A stretch of DNA of 8,181 bases from Candidatus Binatia bacterium (lineage in GTDB: Bacteria > Desulfobacterota_B > Binatia > UBA9968). Shown in pieces: positions 7,165 through 8,181 of the stretch. Below the pieces are notes generated by a model, which saw only the letters and a list, made by a program, of their open reading frames with translations, did not search any database and was not told where the DNA came from. Made by a program: the position numbers and the translations under genes. The stretch is taken from NCBI GenBank assembly GCA_025922795.1, contig JAICHC010000094.1, forward strand, positions 1 through 8,181. The letters are read 5' to 3'. Every line of letters begins with the position of its first letter. The stretch's first letter is position 1.

Positions 7165-7697
7165 GGCGAAATCACCTCTTCCACCGACACGGGTCGCGTG
7201 TATTCAAGGGCAGCTTTAGCCTCTTCGAGCGAAAAATTCGGGTCCGAGGCCTCGATGCACAGGAAAAACTTGTCGCGCGTTGCCGCCTCGAAACCCGGCG
7301 CGTCGAATATCGGGTGATGCGGACGGGGCAAACCGTTCAGCATGAGCATTCCAACCAGGCCGCTGAGAGCCGCCGCGAGAATCCCGCATTCGAAAGTAAT
7401 CGGAATAAACGACGGCCAGCTGACGTCGGGCCTGCCACCGATGTTCATGGGATAGTCAATCGCCGAAACGTAGTACTGAAGGGAAAACCCGAGTATGGCT
7501 CCGATCACTCCTCCCCAGAAAACGATCCACGTAACCCGGTCGTCCTTGTTTTTCAATTCGTCCACGAGACCCTCGACCATGTACGGCGCGTAGGCTTCGA
7601 CGTCCCGGTATCCCCGTGCCTTGATCACTTTAGCAGCCGCCAGTAGGTCTTCGCCGCTGTTGTATTTCGCTATGACTCCGTAAAGCAAAGGGTTCAT
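7161..7697 (-). CDS. actD: Alternative complex III subunit ActD (DUF3341 family)
   Basis: This 178-residue protein has a soluble N-terminal part (1-54), two membrane helices (about 56-78 and 96-120) forming a hairpin, and a soluble C-terminal part. Family landmarks are the loop NIGGRPDVSWPSFIPITFE (85-103), LNGLPRPHHPIFD (120-132) and FFLCIEASDPNF (144-155), all close to the DUF3341/ActD consensus. ActD binds no cofactor and is a structural subunit whose soluble parts face the cytoplasm in known ACIII structures. The start ATG 7695-7697 overlaps the actC stop as ATGA. A G-rich GTGGGGGG stretch upstream is a weak ribosome site, which suggests that translation depends on coupling to actC. Its TGA overlaps the actE ATG in the same way. 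Confidence 0.95.
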   Translation of the reverse strand: MNPLLYGVIAKYNSGEDLLAAAKVIKARGYRDVEAYAPYMVEGLVDELKNKDDRVTWIVFWGGVIGAILGFSLQYYVSAIDYPMNIGGRPDVSWPSFIPITFECGILAAALSGLVGMLMLNGLPRPHHPIFDAPGFEAATRDKFFLCIEASDPNFSLEEAKAALEYTRPVSVEEVISP

Positions 7698-8181
7698 ACG
7701 ACGCCCCCCACGGGTTCGGGATCAGGATCGGGGTCATACTCTCCTCGCTCGTGCTTCTCTTGATGCAACTGATGTCGCAGTTCGGACATGGGAAGCATCG
7801 GCACAAATCGCATGAATAGCGCCATGCCGAAAAGGAACAAGCCGAAAGTTCCGGCGTAAACGAGCCAGTCCCACAGCATGGGCCGGAAGTTGCCCCAACT
7901 GGACGGCATGAAGTCATGGTGCAGCGAGGTAATAACGATGACAAACCGCTCGAGCCACATACCGATGTTGACAATAATCGTGATCACCCAAAGAATCGCC
8001 AAGTTGTTTCTGATTCTGTGGGACCAGAGGAAGAAAGGCGTGATGATGTTGCAGAAAATGAGAGTCCAATAGAACGGCGCATAGAAGCCGAGCGCTCGAT
8101 TTTTCATCATCGCCCACTCGAAGAACGATCCGCTATACCAAGCGTAAAACGCCTCAGTCATGTAGCCATAGCCGACGATGA
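7694..8181 (-). CDS. actC: Alternative complex III quinol-binding membrane subunit ActC, C-terminal part
   Basis: The frame is open to the window edge, so only the last roughly 162 residues are seen; the family is about 450-500 residues long. The visible part begins IVGYGYMTEAFYAWYSG, a conserved stretch of the NrfD/PsrC-like ActC family, and contains NIGMWLERFVIVITSLHHDF and PSSWGNFRPMLWDW, which are also ActC signatures. About three membrane helices are visible (after the WYSG segment, around ILWVITIIVNIGMWLE, and LVYAGTFGLFLFGMALFMRF). ActC holds the quinol-binding site of ACIII next to the iron-sulfur subunit ActB, which is expected upstream. ATG at 8159-8161 is internal, since coding similarity continues upstream of it. 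The extreme C-terminus is charged, with an Asp-Pro run (YDPDPDPEPVGG). The stop overlaps actD by 4 bases. Confidence 0.94.
   Translation of the reverse strand, partial: IVGYGYMTEAFYAWYSGSFFEWAMMKNRALGFYAPFYWTLIFCNIITPFFLWSHRIRNNLAILWVITIIVNIGMWLERFVIVITSLHHDFMPSSWGNFRPMLWDWLVYAGTFGLFLFGMALFMRFVPMLPMSELRHQLHQEKHERGEYDPDPDPEPVGGVV

Noticed and set aside
7700..7735. Short GATC/GGATC-type repeat near the actC 3' end
   Set aside because: It simply encodes the Asp-Pro run of the ActC tail and is too short to be a regulatory repeat.
1..8181. Mobile elements, CRISPR arrays, tRNA or rRNA genes, riboswitches, intrinsic terminators
   Set aside because: I saw no transposase-like coding, terminal repeats, regularly spaced repeats or RNA gene signatures, and the only non-coding gap is 11 bases long (788-798).

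Overview
The window is wall-to-wall coding. It holds the distal part of one long minus-strand respiratory operon, running right to left from about 8181 down to 449, and the end of one plus-strand gene at the left edge. The operon encodes alternative complex III (ACIII, a quinol:cytochrome c/acceptor oxidoreductase that replaces the bc1 complex), followed directly by a caa3-type cytochrome c oxidase and its copper chaperone. This points to an aerobic, double-membraned bacterium: ActE carries a lipobox and the ACIII-caa3 module is typical of such lineages. The exact phylum cannot be read from the window. Armatimonadota/Fimbriimonadia, Acidobacteriota or a related group would fit, but this is only a guess.

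Layout in transcription order (minus strand): actC (C-terminal part, cut by the window edge), actD, actE, actF, a small single-helix membrane protein of unknown function, a SCO family copper chaperone, coxB with a fused C-terminal cytochrome c domain, coxA, coxC and coxD (subunit IV). Consecutive genes overlap by 4 to 14 bases at every junction except coxC/coxD, where 11 bases separate them. There is therefore no room for internal promoters or terminators outside coding sequence. The operon promoter and the genes for the multiheme ActA and iron-sulfur ActB must lie outside the window. At the left edge a formimidoylglutamase-like (hutG) gene on the plus strand converges on coxD, and the two coding regions overlap by 80 bases.

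How the genes work together: ActC, with the unseen ActA/ActB, oxidises membrane quinol. ActD and ActF are membrane and structural partners, and ActE is a lipid-anchored monoheme cytochrome c on the outer face of the inner membrane. Electrons probably pass to the cytochrome c domain fused to CoxB, then CuA, heme a, and the heme a3-CuB centre in CoxA, where oxygen is reduced. The SCO protein would load copper into CuA. The small protein between ACIII and SCO is a candidate accessory or linking subunit.

I found no mobile element, CRISPR array, RNA gene or unknown large system. The most unusual points are an ActE whose expected distal heme ligand Met appears to be His, the uncharacterised small protein, and the overprinted coxD/hutG 3' ends.
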